In this document: piece after piece, positions 38,058-46,995 of the stretch
Layout: every line of letters begins with the position of its first letter
Numbering within the stretch: the first letter of the stretch is position 1
The notes under the pieces: model-generated
What the model was told of the DNA's origin: nothing
What the model saw: the letters and a program-made list of their open reading frames with translations, nothing else
The model's database searches: none
Made by a program: the position numbers and the translations under genes
Origin: Micromonospora fulviviridis
GTDB lineage: Bacteria; Actinomycetota; Actinomycetes; Mycobacteriales; Micromonosporaceae
DNA: 64,000 bases
Assembly (NCBI RefSeq): GCF_014648395.1
Contig: NZ_BMRA01000001.1
Location: forward strand, 1 to 64,000
Direction of reading: 5' to 3'

Positions 38058-38753
38058 TCACTGATGGTGCCGTTTTTGCGTTGCGGCGAGCACGGCCGCG
38101 CCCTTTGGCGTCATTCCCGCGTCGCGCAGAACACGGCTCACCGCCGCCAGCGTGGCCCCCGTGGTGACGATGTCGTCGAGCAGCACCACGGACCCGTCCG
38201 CCCGGCCGGCCCGGCGCAGGCGGAACGCCGCCTCGGCCGCCGCGGCGCGGCCGGCGCTGTCCAGCGCCACCGAGTCCGGCCGGGGCAGCGCGCGCAGCGG
38301 GCGGAGCACGCGTACCGGCCAGCCGGCCGCGCGCAGCCGGGCCGCCGCGTGGCGGGTCAGCCGGTCCAGGTGGTCGCCGTAGCGGGCCCGGGCCGCCCGC
38401 GCGGTGTCCGGCACCGCCACCAGGGTCACCGGACGCCGCTCGCCGACCGCCGCGGCGACCACCTCGGCCAGCAGCGCGCCCAGCGGCCGGGCCAGCCCGT
38501 GCCGGCCCCGCTCCTTGTACGCCAGCAGCCCGTTGCGCAGCGCGCCCGCGTACGGCCCGAGGGCGACGCAGGGCGGCAGGCCGGGCGGGGCCGGATCGGG
38601 GCGGGTCGGCGCGGGGGCCAGTGCCTCCAGGTCACCCACGCAGCGCGGGCAGAAGCCCTGGCGCAGGCCGGGTACGCGCTCCCCGCAGCCGGCACACCCG
38701 GCCGGCAGCACCAGATCGGTCAGGTCCGACCAGAGTCCGCCCAGGTCCCGCAC
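38058..38753 (-). CDS. ComF-family phosphoribosyltransferase-like protein
   Basis: This 231-residue protein has an N-terminal zinc-finger-like cysteine cluster (LPAGCAGCGERVPG, FCPRCVGD). A phosphoribosyltransferase fold follows, with the PRPP loop VVLLDDIVTTGATL near the C-terminus. ComF proteins take part in DNA uptake in competent bacteria, possibly with PriA. In actinobacteria the role is unproven. The start lies 9 bp after the lpqB stop, placing comF at the end of the mtrA-mtrB-lpqB operon. Confidence 0.9.
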   Translation of the reverse strand: MRDLGGLWSDLTDLVLPAGCAGCGERVPGLRQGFCPRCVGDLEALAPAPTRPDPAPPGLPPCVALGPYAGALRNGLLAYKERGRHGLARPLGALLAEVVAAAVGERRPVTLVAVPDTARAARARYGDHLDRLTRHAAARLRAAGWPVRVLRPLRALPRPDSVALDSAGRAAAAEAAFRLRRAGRADGSVVLLDDIVTTGATLAAVSRVLRDAGMTPKGAAVLAATQKRHHQ

Positions 38754-38762
38754 CGGCGCCTC

Positions 38763-40580
38763 TCAGTAGAAGAAGAACGGGGCGCTCGGGTCGGACGGCT
38801 TCGCGTCCGCCGCCACGTCCCGCACCTGGGCCCGCTCGATCTTGCCGATCGGGTTGTTCCGGTAGGCCGCGGTGGCCTGGTACATGTACGACAGGGAGGG
38901 CAACGGTCCGACCGCGCCGCCCGGGAAGGCGGCCAGGTGGGACACCGTCGCGCCGGTGTCCCGGTTGAGCGCGTACTCCCCGGCCCCGTCGACCGTGGTC
39001 TGGTAGATGGCCGGCAGCCGGCCGTCGCTCCCGGCGAAGACCAGCTGGTTCTCCGCGTACCAGTCGACCGCGGTCAGCCTGGTGAGCCGGGTGGTCAGCG
39101 GTCGCGGCGCGCCCACGCTGACCTCCCCGCCGTCGACGGTGACCGGCGCGACGTAGAGCGCGCCACCGATGATCAACGCGATCCGGTGCCCGTCGAGCGA
39201 GGCCGCCACCGCGGTGACCGAGCCGGAGACGGGGACCTGGCCGGGAATGGCGACCCGGCTCATCCCCGCGTCACCGTCGAACTGGTAGAGCGTGCCGTCG
39301 GCCACCACCAGGCCGGACGGGTGCCGCACGTCGGCGGAACGCAGCCAGATCGGGCGGCCGATCGAGCGGTAGGCGTGGGAGCTGCCGTTGAACACGTTCA
39401 CCGGGTTCGGGCCGGTACCGACCAGCAGCCGCTGCTGCTGGCCCGACCGGGTCACCAGCGCCGCCAGCACCTGGTCGCCGGACCGGCTGAGCGCGGCCGA
39501 CACCACGTTCCGGTTGGCGTCGCCCTCGACCGGCACCGCGCCGACCGGCTCGCTGGCGATGGCGAGCGGGTGGATCGCCCCGTCGTAGACGCAGAACCGC
39601 TCCGGGGCGCGCAGCGTCGGGTACACGGGATGGTCGGCCCGCTCCTGCCGCAGGTCGACCGTACGCCGCTTCTGGTTCTGGATCTTGAGGTCGAGCTGCC
39701 CCGACAGCTCCGGCAGCGACCACGCGAGCTGCGTGGCGAGCTTGGCCAGCCGGTCATCGCTGGCCGCCGGCATGGTCAGGTTGACCTCCCACCGGTCGTC
39801 GGAGCGGGTGGCGTTGTTGATCGGCGCCGTGCCGTCGGGCACCTTCGTCACCCCGGGGGCGAGCCATTCGGAGGGGCCGCCGGTCAGCCACCGCACGACC
39901 TCGGTGACCCGCCGCTCGACCGGCACCGCGTTGGGCAGGTACCGCCAGTCGGGCACCAGGCGGTTCTGGTCGGAGTTCCAGAAGTAGATGGTGTGCGTGC
40001 CGTAGTACTGGCGCAGCGCCTCGTCGCTGAGCAGCAGCACGTTGGGCAGATCGGTGATCACCAACCCCTGGCTGCCGGAATCGGCGGGACGGAGCTGGAA
40101 CACGTACTCGGTCTCCCGGGCCGCGGGCGCGTCCAGGGTGCCGTCGGCGCGCAACACCCCGACCTGCTGCACCCGGACCTTGACCTGCCAGAGGCCCTGG
40201 TTGGTCAGCAGCCGGCTCTCCGGGGACTCCAGCAGCCGGACCACGGTCAGCTCGACCTCGCTGCTCTGCTTCTTCCGCAGCCGGCCCTGGGCCTCGTTCG
40301 CGATGAACTGCTTGACCCGGTCGTACGCCTGCTCCCGCTCACCGGCCGCCGCCGCGAGGTAGTCGCGGATGAACTCCTTGGGGTCCTCGGTGGCGCTGCG
40401 GGTCGGCGGTTGACTGCCGCTGCCGTTCAGCGAACCGGACTCGCCGGCCGGCCCCCGGCCGTCGACCTGGACCTCGGTCTGGTCCGGGATGCCGCACCCG
40501 GCCAGCCCGACGGGCAGCAGCGCGCCGGCCAGCAGCACGGTCACCAGCCGGCGCCGCAACGGCTCACTCCTCGCGCTCAC
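38763..40580 (-). CDS. lpqB: Lipoprotein LpqB
   Basis: This 605-residue lipoprotein modulates the MtrAB system in actinobacteria. The signal peptide ends in lipobox GLAGC with lipidated C29. A GerMN domain (about 145-330) and an LpqB beta-propeller (about 345-600) follow. The GTG start overlaps the mtrB stop by 4 bp. The order mtrA-mtrB-lpqB-comF is the conserved actinobacterial one. Confidence 0.95.
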   Translation of the reverse strand: MSARSEPLRRRLVTVLLAGALLPVGLAGCGIPDQTEVQVDGRGPAGESGSLNGSGSQPPTRSATEDPKEFIRDYLAAAAGEREQAYDRVKQFIANEAQGRLRKKQSSEVELTVVRLLESPESRLLTNQGLWQVKVRVQQVGVLRADGTLDAPAARETEYVFQLRPADSGSQGLVITDLPNVLLLSDEALRQYYGTHTIYFWNSDQNRLVPDWRYLPNAVPVERRVTEVVRWLTGGPSEWLAPGVTKVPDGTAPINNATRSDDRWEVNLTMPAASDDRLAKLATQLAWSLPELSGQLDLKIQNQKRRTVDLRQERADHPVYPTLRAPERFCVYDGAIHPLAIASEPVGAVPVEGDANRNVVSAALSRSGDQVLAALVTRSGQQQRLLVGTGPNPVNVFNGSSHAYRSIGRPIWLRSADVRHPSGLVVADGTLYQFDGDAGMSRVAIPGQVPVSGSVTAVAASLDGHRIALIIGGALYVAPVTVDGGEVSVGAPRPLTTRLTRLTAVDWYAENQLVFAGSDGRLPAIYQTTVDGAGEYALNRDTGATVSHLAAFPGGAVGPLPSLSYMYQATAAYRNNPIGKIERAQVRDVAADAKPSDPSAPFFFY

Positions 40581-42331
40581 GGTGCCACCTCGGCCCGGTC
40601 CGTACCCTCGGCCGGACCGACGGCCAGCGCCCCGGCGCCGGTGCCCGGCCCGATGGCGAGCAGGCCGCCGTCGCGCGGGCCGCCGAACGGCAGGGTGGCG
40701 TCGGCCGGCACGAGCCGCAGCGGCGAGGTGGTCAGTCGGTCGCCGGCCCGGACCGGCAGGGTCAGCCGGAACTGGGCGCCCTGCCCGGGCGCGCCCCACG
40801 CCTCCAGCCAGCCGCCGTGCAGCCGGGCGTCCTCCAGGCTGATCGACAGGCCCAGCCCGGTGCCGCCGGTCTGCCGCGCCCGGGACGGGTCGGCCCGCCA
40901 GAACCGGTTGAAGACCAGCTTCTCCTCACCCGGCTTGAGCCCGACGCCGTGGTCCCGCACGGTGATCGCCACCGCGCTCTGGTCCATGCCGAGGGTGATC
41001 CGCACGGGCTTGGCTTCGCCGTGCTCGACCGCGTTGCCGACCAGGTTGCGCAGCACCCGCTCGACCCGGCGCGGGTCCACCTCGGCGATCACCGGGCTGT
41101 CCGGCAGGTCCAGCTCGATGGCCACCCCGACCCGCTCGGCCAGCCCGGCCAGCCGCTCGGCCACCCGGTGCACCACCGGCACCAGGTCGGTCGGCTCGCT
41201 GTCGAGCATGGCGAAGCCGGCGTCGAAACGGCTGATCTCCAGCAGGTCGGTGAGGAGCTCCTCGAACCGGTCCAGCTCGGCCTGGAGCAGCTCGGCGCTG
41301 CGCGCCACGGCCGGGTCGAACTCGTCCCGCTCGGCGAAGATCAGGTCGGCGGCCATCCGGACCGTGGTCAGCGGGGTCCGCAGCTCGTGGGAGACGTCGG
41401 AGGTGAACCGGCGCTGCAGCCGGGACATCTCCTCCAGCCGGAGGATCTGCCGTTGCAGGTTGGTCGCCATCTGGTTGAACGAGGCCGCCAGCAGGGCCAG
41501 GTCGTCCTCGCCGTTGACCACCATCCGCTGGTCGAGCAGGCCGGCGGAGAGCCGCTGGGCGGTCCGGGCGGCCACCCGCACCGGGGTCACCACCAGGCGG
41601 GTGACCAGGGCGGCCAGCAGGCCGAGCAGCAGCACCAGGGCCGCGCCGGTGGCGACCACGGTGGCCCGGGCGTCCGCCGCCGTGGCGTCCTGCCGGGCCA
41701 GGGGTACGAGGTAGTAGAGCTCCACCTGCCCGAACCGGGTCGGCACCGGGGAGCCGTAGACGAGGTATTTGGTGCGCTGGCCGTCGAGCGTGCCGGTGCG
41801 GACCTGGTGGGCGACGTTCCCGGCCGCCACCGAGGCCCGCAGCTCCCGGCTGATCAAGGGACGCACCTGCACGTCGGGCGAGGTGCGCGACTCGATGTAG
41901 CCGGCGAAGTTGTCGGCCGTGATCGCCACCACCACGCCACTGGTCTGCGCCGGGTCACCGCCGGCCAGGTAGTTGACCGTGCCGTCGATGGTGTCCTGGA
42001 GCTGGGCCTCCTGCGGCTGGCTGTAGAGGTTGAACTGCTTCGAGGCGTAGTCGCTGCCGTTCTGCAGCCGCAGCAGGACGTCGGTCTCGGCGTTCTCCAG
42101 CAGGATGTTGGTGAGCTTGTCGGCGATCAGGTACGCGAACCCGCCCACCAGCAGGCTGGACGCCACCAGTGTGATGGAGACCACACGGACCTGGAGCGAG
42201 CGCCGCCAGGTCTGGTGGACGCCGGCGGCGAGCCGGGCCGTACGGCCGGCCAGGACACGCCACAGCGCCCGCGCGGCGGGGAGCCGGCGGGGCGCGGCGG
42301 TCGGCGAGTCGGGGGGCGGGGAGGTCACCAC
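40577..42331 (-). CDS. mtrB: Sensor histidine kinase MtrB
   Basis: This 584-residue membrane kinase controls cell-envelope and division genes through MtrA. Transmembrane helices lie near 50-70 and 228-248, flanking an extracellular sensor region of about 155 residues. HAMP follows (about 248-300), then HisKA with phospho-acceptor H315 in VSHELRTPL. HATPase_c has the N-box LRNLVGNAVEHG and the G-box GGTGLGLSIS. A Gly/Ala/Pro-rich tail follows the kinase core. It lies 13 bp downstream of mtrA and overlaps lpqB. Confidence 0.96.
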   Translation of the reverse strand: MVTSPPPDSPTAAPRRLPAARALWRVLAGRTARLAAGVHQTWRRSLQVRVVSITLVASSLLVGGFAYLIADKLTNILLENAETDVLLRLQNGSDYASKQFNLYSQPQEAQLQDTIDGTVNYLAGGDPAQTSGVVVAITADNFAGYIESRTSPDVQVRPLISRELRASVAAGNVAHQVRTGTLDGQRTKYLVYGSPVPTRFGQVELYYLVPLARQDATAADARATVVATGAALVLLLGLLAALVTRLVVTPVRVAARTAQRLSAGLLDQRMVVNGEDDLALLAASFNQMATNLQRQILRLEEMSRLQRRFTSDVSHELRTPLTTVRMAADLIFAERDEFDPAVARSAELLQAELDRFEELLTDLLEISRFDAGFAMLDSEPTDLVPVVHRVAERLAGLAERVGVAIELDLPDSPVIAEVDPRRVERVLRNLVGNAVEHGEAKPVRITLGMDQSAVAITVRDHGVGLKPGEEKLVFNRFWRADPSRARQTGGTGLGLSISLEDARLHGGWLEAWGAPGQGAQFRLTLPVRAGDRLTTSPLRLVPADATLPFGGPRDGGLLAIGPGTGAGALAVGPAEGTDRAEVAP

Positions 42332-42344
42332 AGTGATGACCAGG

Positions 42345-43034
42345 CTATCCGGTGCCCGCCTTGTAGCCCACGCCTCGCACGGTGAGGATGATTTCGGGTC
42401 GCTCCGGATCCGGCTCGATCTTGGCGCGCAGCCGCTGCACGTGCACGTTGACCAGGCGGGTGTCGGCGGCGTGCCGGTAGCCCCAGACCTGCTCCAGCAG
42501 CACCTCCCGGGTGAAGACCTGGCGCGGCTTGCGGGCGAGCGCGACCAGCAGGTCGAACTCCAGCGGCGTCAGCTTCACCTCCTCGCCGTCCCGGCTGACC
42601 GTGTGCGCGGGCACGTCGATGGTGATCTGGTTGCCGGGCGGGCCGATGGTGAGCAGCTCCGGCGCCACGTCCTCGCCCCGGCGCAGCCGGGCCCGCATCC
42701 GGGCCACCAGCTCCTTGGGCTTGAACGGCTTGACCACGTAGTCGTCGGCCCCGGACTCCAGCCCGAGCACCACGTCGACCGTGTCGCTCTTGGCGGTCAG
42801 CATCACGATCGGCACGCCGGACTCGCCCCGGATGGCCCGGGCCACGTCGATGCCGCTCATGCCGGGCAGCATCAGGTCGAGCAGGACGATGTCGGGCCGA
42901 CTGTCACGGAACGCGGCCAGTGCCCGTTCTCCGTCCGCGACGAAGGAGGGCACGAAGCCCTCGCTGCGCAGGACGATGCCGAGCATCTCGGCGAGTGCGG
43001 GGTCGTCGTCGACCACCAGTACCCGGGCTCTCAT
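42345..43034 (-). CDS. mtrA: Response regulator MtrA
   Basis: This 229-residue OmpR-type regulator is the partner of MtrB. It is essential in mycobacteria and a regulator of development in Streptomyces. The receiver domain has D10-D11 and the phospho-acceptor D53 in IVLLDLMLPG, with Lys in VVKPFKPKEL. The winged helix has LTPLEFDLLVALARKPRQVF and DTRLVNVHVQRLRAKIE. It heads the minus-strand operon. The 211 bp upstream is a divergent promoter region shared with the 43246 gene. Confidence 0.96.
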   Translation of the reverse strand: MRARVLVVDDDPALAEMLGIVLRSEGFVPSFVADGERALAAFRDSRPDIVLLDLMLPGMSGIDVARAIRGESGVPIVMLTAKSDTVDVVLGLESGADDYVVKPFKPKELVARMRARLRRGEDVAPELLTIGPPGNQITIDVPAHTVSRDGEEVKLTPLEFDLLVALARKPRQVFTREVLLEQVWGYRHAADTRLVNVHVQRLRAKIEPDPERPEIILTVRGVGYKAGTG

Positions 43035-43245
43035 GGGGTTTATCGTTCCATCCCCGTTCGCTCGAAGGGTTCGCCGTCTTCACGGCACCGTAGCGCCGAG
43101 GGCGGTCCGGCACCACAGCTGACGGCGTGGCCGCCTGCGTGGCGCGCCGTGGCGGACGGGTCCACCGGACGCGGACGCGCCGTGCAACCATGATCCCTCG
43201 GGCGTGTCGCCGCCCGCCACCTCGACCCGCTCGCCAGGAGTACCC

Positions 43246-44085
43246 GTGCCCGACGTCGGCCCGACCGCGGTGCTCCCGCGTCGCCCGCTGACGGTCGGCG
43301 AGCTGCTCGACTCGGCCGTCCTGCTGCTGCGCAACCAGGCCCGGGTGCTCGTCCCGCTCGCCCTCCTGCTGGCCCTCGGCGAGCAGGCCCTGCTGCACCC
43401 GTTGCGGGTGCTGGCCGACGCCCGGCCGCCCGAGTGGTGGTTCGACCCGGACCGGCTCGGCTGGTACTGGCTCCTGCTCGCGCTCGGCGCCGGCACCGAG
43501 GCCATGATCATCGCGCTGCTCGGCAACCCGGCCGCCCGGGGCGCCGGGGCCGCTCTGCTGGGCCGCCGCACCGGGGCACGCGAGCTGCTGCACGGCGCCC
43601 GCTGGGGGGCCACCCTGCTGGCCGGGGCCGCGGTCGGGTCGACCGTCCTGCTCGCCGGGCTGGCCGGGCCGGCCTGGTTCGTCGCGTACGGGCTGCTCGG
43701 GGCCGTGGTGCCGGTGCTCGTGGTGGACCGGGTGGCGGCGTACCGGGCACCGGGGCGGGCGCTGCGGCTGGCGGTCCGGGTCGGCGGGCGGGCCGCCGCG
43801 ATCCGGCTGCTCGGCTACCTGGGCTGGTGGCTGATCCGGCTCGGCATCGGGCTGGGCGTCTACCACGGCCTCGGCCTGCTGGGCCTCTTCGACGTCTCCG
43901 CCTGGGCGCTGCCGGTCGCCACCGTCGCCTGGGTGGCGGTCGACGCGGTCGCGTACCCGGCGCTGGCCTGCCTCGACGCCGTGCTGCACCTGGAGACCCG
44001 GATGCGCACGGAGGGGCTGGACATCCGGCTCTCCCGGGCGCCGGCCGGCACCCCGGAGCCCGTCCTGCTGGCGGTGCCGAGATGA
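43246..44085 (+). CDS. Membrane protein, first gene of MoxR/DUF58 operon
   Basis: This 279-residue protein has five or six hydrophobic helices after a short N-terminus (RRPLTVGELLDSAVLLLRNQ) that is common in actinobacterial glycerophosphoryl-diester-phosphodiesterase-like membrane domains. A Leu/Gly-rich core and an Arg-rich cytoplasmic tail follow. The GTG at 43246 has AGGAG upstream. It overlaps the DUF4129 gene by 4 bp. It is probably a membrane component of the same complex. Confidence 0.75.
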   Translation: MPDVGPTAVLPRRPLTVGELLDSAVLLLRNQARVLVPLALLLALGEQALLHPLRVLADARPPEWWFDPDRLGWYWLLLALGAGTEAMIIALLGNPAARGAGAALLGRRTGARELLHGARWGATLLAGAAVGSTVLLAGLAGPAWFVAYGLLGAVVPVLVVDRVAAYRAPGRALRLAVRVGGRAAAIRLLGYLGWWLIRLGIGLGVYHGLGLLGLFDVSAWALPVATVAWVAVDAVAYPALACLDAVLHLETRMRTEGLDIRLSRAPAGTPEPVLLAVPR

Positions 44086-44720
44086 GCCGGTGGTGGACCG
44101 AGGCGGTCGCCGCGCTGGGCGACGCAGTACCACTGCCGCTGGCCGCCCTGCTCCTGCTGGCCGGGGCGCTGCTGGTCGCGCTGGCCTGGTACTTCTTCCC
44201 GGCCTGGGTGCCCCGCCGGCTGCCCCGCGTCGGCCGGCCCCGGCTCCCTCGGCTCCGCCTGCCCCGGTTCCGGCTGCCCCGGCTGCGCCTGCCCCGACTG
44301 CGGCGGCCGAGGCTGCGGTTGCCCCGGCGGCGTCGCCGGGCCCGGCCGGACACGCCGGCGGTGCCGGTCCCCGCGCCCCGGTCGCCCGGGTCGGCGCCGG
44401 CCGCCCACGTCGGCCTCGCCGACCGGCTCGCCGCCGAGGGCCGGTACGCCGAGGCGGTCCGGGAACGGCTGCGCGAGATGGTCCGCCTCCTGGTGGCGCG
44501 GCAACTGGTGGAGCCCCGCCCCGGGCTGACCGTCACCGAGCTGACCGCGGCCGTCGGGCGGGTCCGGCCCGGCGTGCGGCCCACCCTGCACGCCGCCGGG
44601 ACGATCTTCTCCGACCTCTGGTACGCCCAGCGTCCGGCCACCGCCGCCCACGACCACCGGATGCGTGACCTCGCCGCCGACCTGCGCCGCGAGCTGGCCG
44701 CCGAGGGGGACCACCGGTGA
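44082..44720 (+). CDS. DUF4129 protein with LPRxR pentapeptide repeats
   Basis: The protein has 212 residues. One transmembrane helix (about 18-40) is followed by an extremely basic stretch at 45-87 built of six consecutive pentapeptides of the form (L/R)PRxR at 55-84. A helical C-terminal DUF4129 domain follows (GRYAEAVRERLREMVRLLVA; TIFSDLWYAQRPATA). DUF4129 proteins accompany MoxR and DUF58 genes. The basic repeat faces the cytoplasm and may bind phospholipid head groups or nucleic acid (inference). The start and stop both overlap neighbours by 4 bp. Confidence 0.8.
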   Translation: MSRWWTEAVAALGDAVPLPLAALLLLAGALLVALAWYFFPAWVPRRLPRVGRPRLPRLRLPRFRLPRLRLPRLRRPRLRLPRRRRRARPDTPAVPVPAPRSPGSAPAAHVGLADRLAAEGRYAEAVRERLREMVRLLVARQLVEPRPGLTVTELTAAVGRVRPGVRPTLHAAGTIFSDLWYAQRPATAAHDHRMRDLAADLRRELAAEGDHR

Positions 44721-46009
44721 CCGCCACCCTCGACCCGGTCCGTCCGGCGGCCCCGCCCGCGCCCCGCCGCCGGTGGCACCGGATGCTGGTCCCGCCCGGG
44801 CTGGCCGTGCTGCTGATCGTGACCACCCTGGTCCTGCACGCCGTGGACCAGCCCGACCCGACCGACCGGGGCTTCCTGTCCCCGGTCGCCACCGGCGACG
44901 ACGGGGGCAGCCGGCTGGCCGAGGCGCTGCGCGAGCAGGGCGTGCCGATCCGCCGGGAGACCGATGTGCGGGAGGCCCTGCGGGCCGCCGGGCCCGGTCC
45001 GGTCACCCTCTTCGTGCCCGCCCCCGAGCTGGTGCACCCCCACACCCTGGCCGCCCTGACCGTGCTGCCCGGCGGCAGCCGGCTGGTGCTGGTCGAACCG
45101 TCCCGCCGGGTGCTGACCGGCCTGGCCCTGCCGCTGGAACCGACCGACCGCCGGTGGGCCACCCGGGCCGTGCCGCCGGACGCCGACGGGCCGTCGTGCC
45201 GGCTGCCCGAGGCGCTCCGCGCCGGCACCGCCGCCGTCGACCACCAGCGGTACGCCGGGCCGTCCCCCGCCGACCGGTGCTACGCCGGCGCGCTGCACCG
45301 GATCTCCTGGGGCGCCGAGGTGGTCGTGATCGGGGCCAGCGACCCGTTCCGCAACGACCGGATCGACGAGTGGGGCAACCGGAGCCTCGCCACCGGCCTG
45401 CTCGGCGCGAATCGCCCCCTGGTCTGGCTCGACCTGCCCGGCCCCGAGCCGGCCCCGACCGGGCCGAGCCTGTCGCCGACCCCGGACGGCGACGGGACCC
45501 CGCTGCCCCGGCGCAGCGGCGAGCGCGCGGACGACCGGGCGGACCCGCCGCCGAACTGGCACAACCCACTCTGGGACGCCTTCCCGCCCTGGTTCTGGGC
45601 GGTGCTGGCGCAGCTCGCCGTGGCCGGGCTGCTGCTGGTGCTCTGGCGGGCGCGCCGGCTCGGCCCGCCCGTGCCGGAGCCGCTGCCGGTGACCGTCCAG
45701 TCCGCCGAGACGGTGCTCGGCCGGGCCCGGCTCTACCGCCGGGCCGGCGCCCGGGACACCGCCGCCGCGACACTGCGCGCCGCCGCGCTCGACCGGCTGC
45801 TGCCCCGGCTCAACCTGCCCGCGGACACGCCGCCCGACGAGGTGGCCGCCCGGGTCGCCGCGCACGCCGGGGCCGACCCGGAGCGGGTGGCCGAGCTACT
45901 GCACGGCGCCGCCCCGGAGGACGACCGGGAGCTGCTGGAGCTGGCCCGCGAGCTGGACGCCCTGACCCGTACCCTGGCCCCCCACCCGACCGAAGGAGAT
46001 CCCCGGTGA
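44717..46009 (+). CDS. DUF4350-domain membrane protein
   Basis: The protein has 430 residues. An N-terminal helix (about 25-43) leads to an external or soluble DUF4350 region containing TRRGSR-like GDDGGSRLAEALREQGV and VTLFVPAPELV. A second helix lies near 295-313 and a cytoplasmic helical tail follows. DUF4350 is typical of the MoxR/DUF58/DUF4129 operons of actinobacteria. The function is unknown. The GTG start overlaps the previous stop, and its own stop overlaps the MoxR start. Confidence 0.8.
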   Translation: MTATLDPVRPAAPPAPRRRWHRMLVPPGLAVLLIVTTLVLHAVDQPDPTDRGFLSPVATGDDGGSRLAEALREQGVPIRRETDVREALRAAGPGPVTLFVPAPELVHPHTLAALTVLPGGSRLVLVEPSRRVLTGLALPLEPTDRRWATRAVPPDADGPSCRLPEALRAGTAAVDHQRYAGPSPADRCYAGALHRISWGAEVVVIGASDPFRNDRIDEWGNRSLATGLLGANRPLVWLDLPGPEPAPTGPSLSPTPDGDGTPLPRRSGERADDRADPPPNWHNPLWDAFPPWFWAVLAQLAVAGLLLVLWRARRLGPPVPEPLPVTVQSAETVLGRARLYRRAGARDTAAATLRAAALDRLLPRLNLPADTPPDEVAARVAAHAGADPERVAELLHGAAPEDDRELLELARELDALTRTLAPHPTEGDPR

Positions 46010-46995
46010 CCGGACCCGTCATCGCCGCCGCGTCGCCCGCCGCCCAGCCCGACGCCCGCGCCGCCCTGCACCGGCTGCGAGCCGAGGTGGCGAAGGCCGT
46101 CGTCGGGCAGGACGCCGTGGTCACCGGCCTGGTCATCGCGCTGCTCTGCCGGGGGCACGTACTGCTGGAGGGCGTGCCCGGGGTGGCCAAGACCCTGCTG
46201 GTGCGGACCGTGGCCGGCGCGCTGGACCTGGAGTCCAAGCGGGTGCAGTTCACCCCCGACCTGATGCCCGGCGACGTCACCGGGTCGCTGATCTTCGACC
46301 CGCGCACCGCCGCCTTCACCTTCCGCGAGGGGCCGGTCTTCACCAACCTGCTCCTCGCCGACGAGATCAACCGCACCCCGCCGAAGACCCAGTCGGCGCT
46401 GCTGGAGGTCATGGAGGAGCGGCAGGTCTCCGTCGAGGGCGAGCGCCGCCCGCTGCCCGACCCGTTCATCGTGGCGGCCACCCAGAACCCCGTCGAGTAC
46501 GAGGGCACCTACCCGCTGCCGGAGGCGCAGTTGGACCGGTTCCTGCTCAAGCTGACCGTGCCGCTGCCGGAGCGGGACGAGGAGCTGGGGGTGCTCCGGG
46601 CGCACCACGCCGGCTTCGACCCGCGCGACCTGCGCGCCGCCGGCGTACGCCCGGTGGCCACCGCGGCCGACCTGGCCGCCGCCCGGGCGGCGGTGCGCGC
46701 GGTGCACGTGGCCGAACCGGTGCTCGGCTACATCGTGGACCTGTGCCGGGCCACCCGGGTCGCCCCGGCGCTGGAGCTGGGCGCCTCGCCCCGGGGCGCC
46801 ACCGCCCTGCTGAGCACCGCCAAGGCGTGGTCCTGGCTGGCCGGCCGGGACCACGTCACCCCGGACGACGTGAAGGCGGTCGCCCGGCCCACCCTGCGGC
46901 ACCGGCTCCGGCTGCGCCCGGAGGTGGAGCTGGAGGGCGTGACCGTGGACGCCGTGCTGGACGCGGTGCTGGCCACCGTGCCGACGCCGCGATGA
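46006..46995 (+). CDS. MoxR-family AAA ATPase
   Basis: This 329-residue cytoplasmic AAA+ chaperone has Walker A EGVPGVAKT, Walker B LLLADEINR, sensor-1 ATQNPVEYEGTYPLPEAQLDRF, and the C-terminal lid SPRGATALLSTAKAWSWL. It acts with VWA/DUF58 partners to mature or assemble target complexes. The GTG start has GAAGGAG upstream and overlaps the DUF4350 stop by 4 bp. The DUF58 gene overlaps its end. Confidence 0.92.
   Translation: MTGPVIAAASPAAQPDARAALHRLRAEVAKAVVGQDAVVTGLVIALLCRGHVLLEGVPGVAKTLLVRTVAGALDLESKRVQFTPDLMPGDVTGSLIFDPRTAAFTFREGPVFTNLLLADEINRTPPKTQSALLEVMEERQVSVEGERRPLPDPFIVAATQNPVEYEGTYPLPEAQLDRFLLKLTVPLPERDEELGVLRAHHAGFDPRDLRAAGVRPVATAADLAAARAAVRAVHVAEPVLGYIVDLCRATRVAPALELGASPRGATALLSTAKAWSWLAGRDHVTPDDVKAVARPTLRHRLRLRPEVELEGVTVDAVLDAVLATVPTPR

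Noticed and set aside
38037..41714. Very long plus-strand open frame (about 1225 codons)
   Set aside because: It lies opposite comF, lpqB and mtrB, which are all recognisable and in conserved order. Its translation has no domain and is Arg/Gly/Gln-rich.
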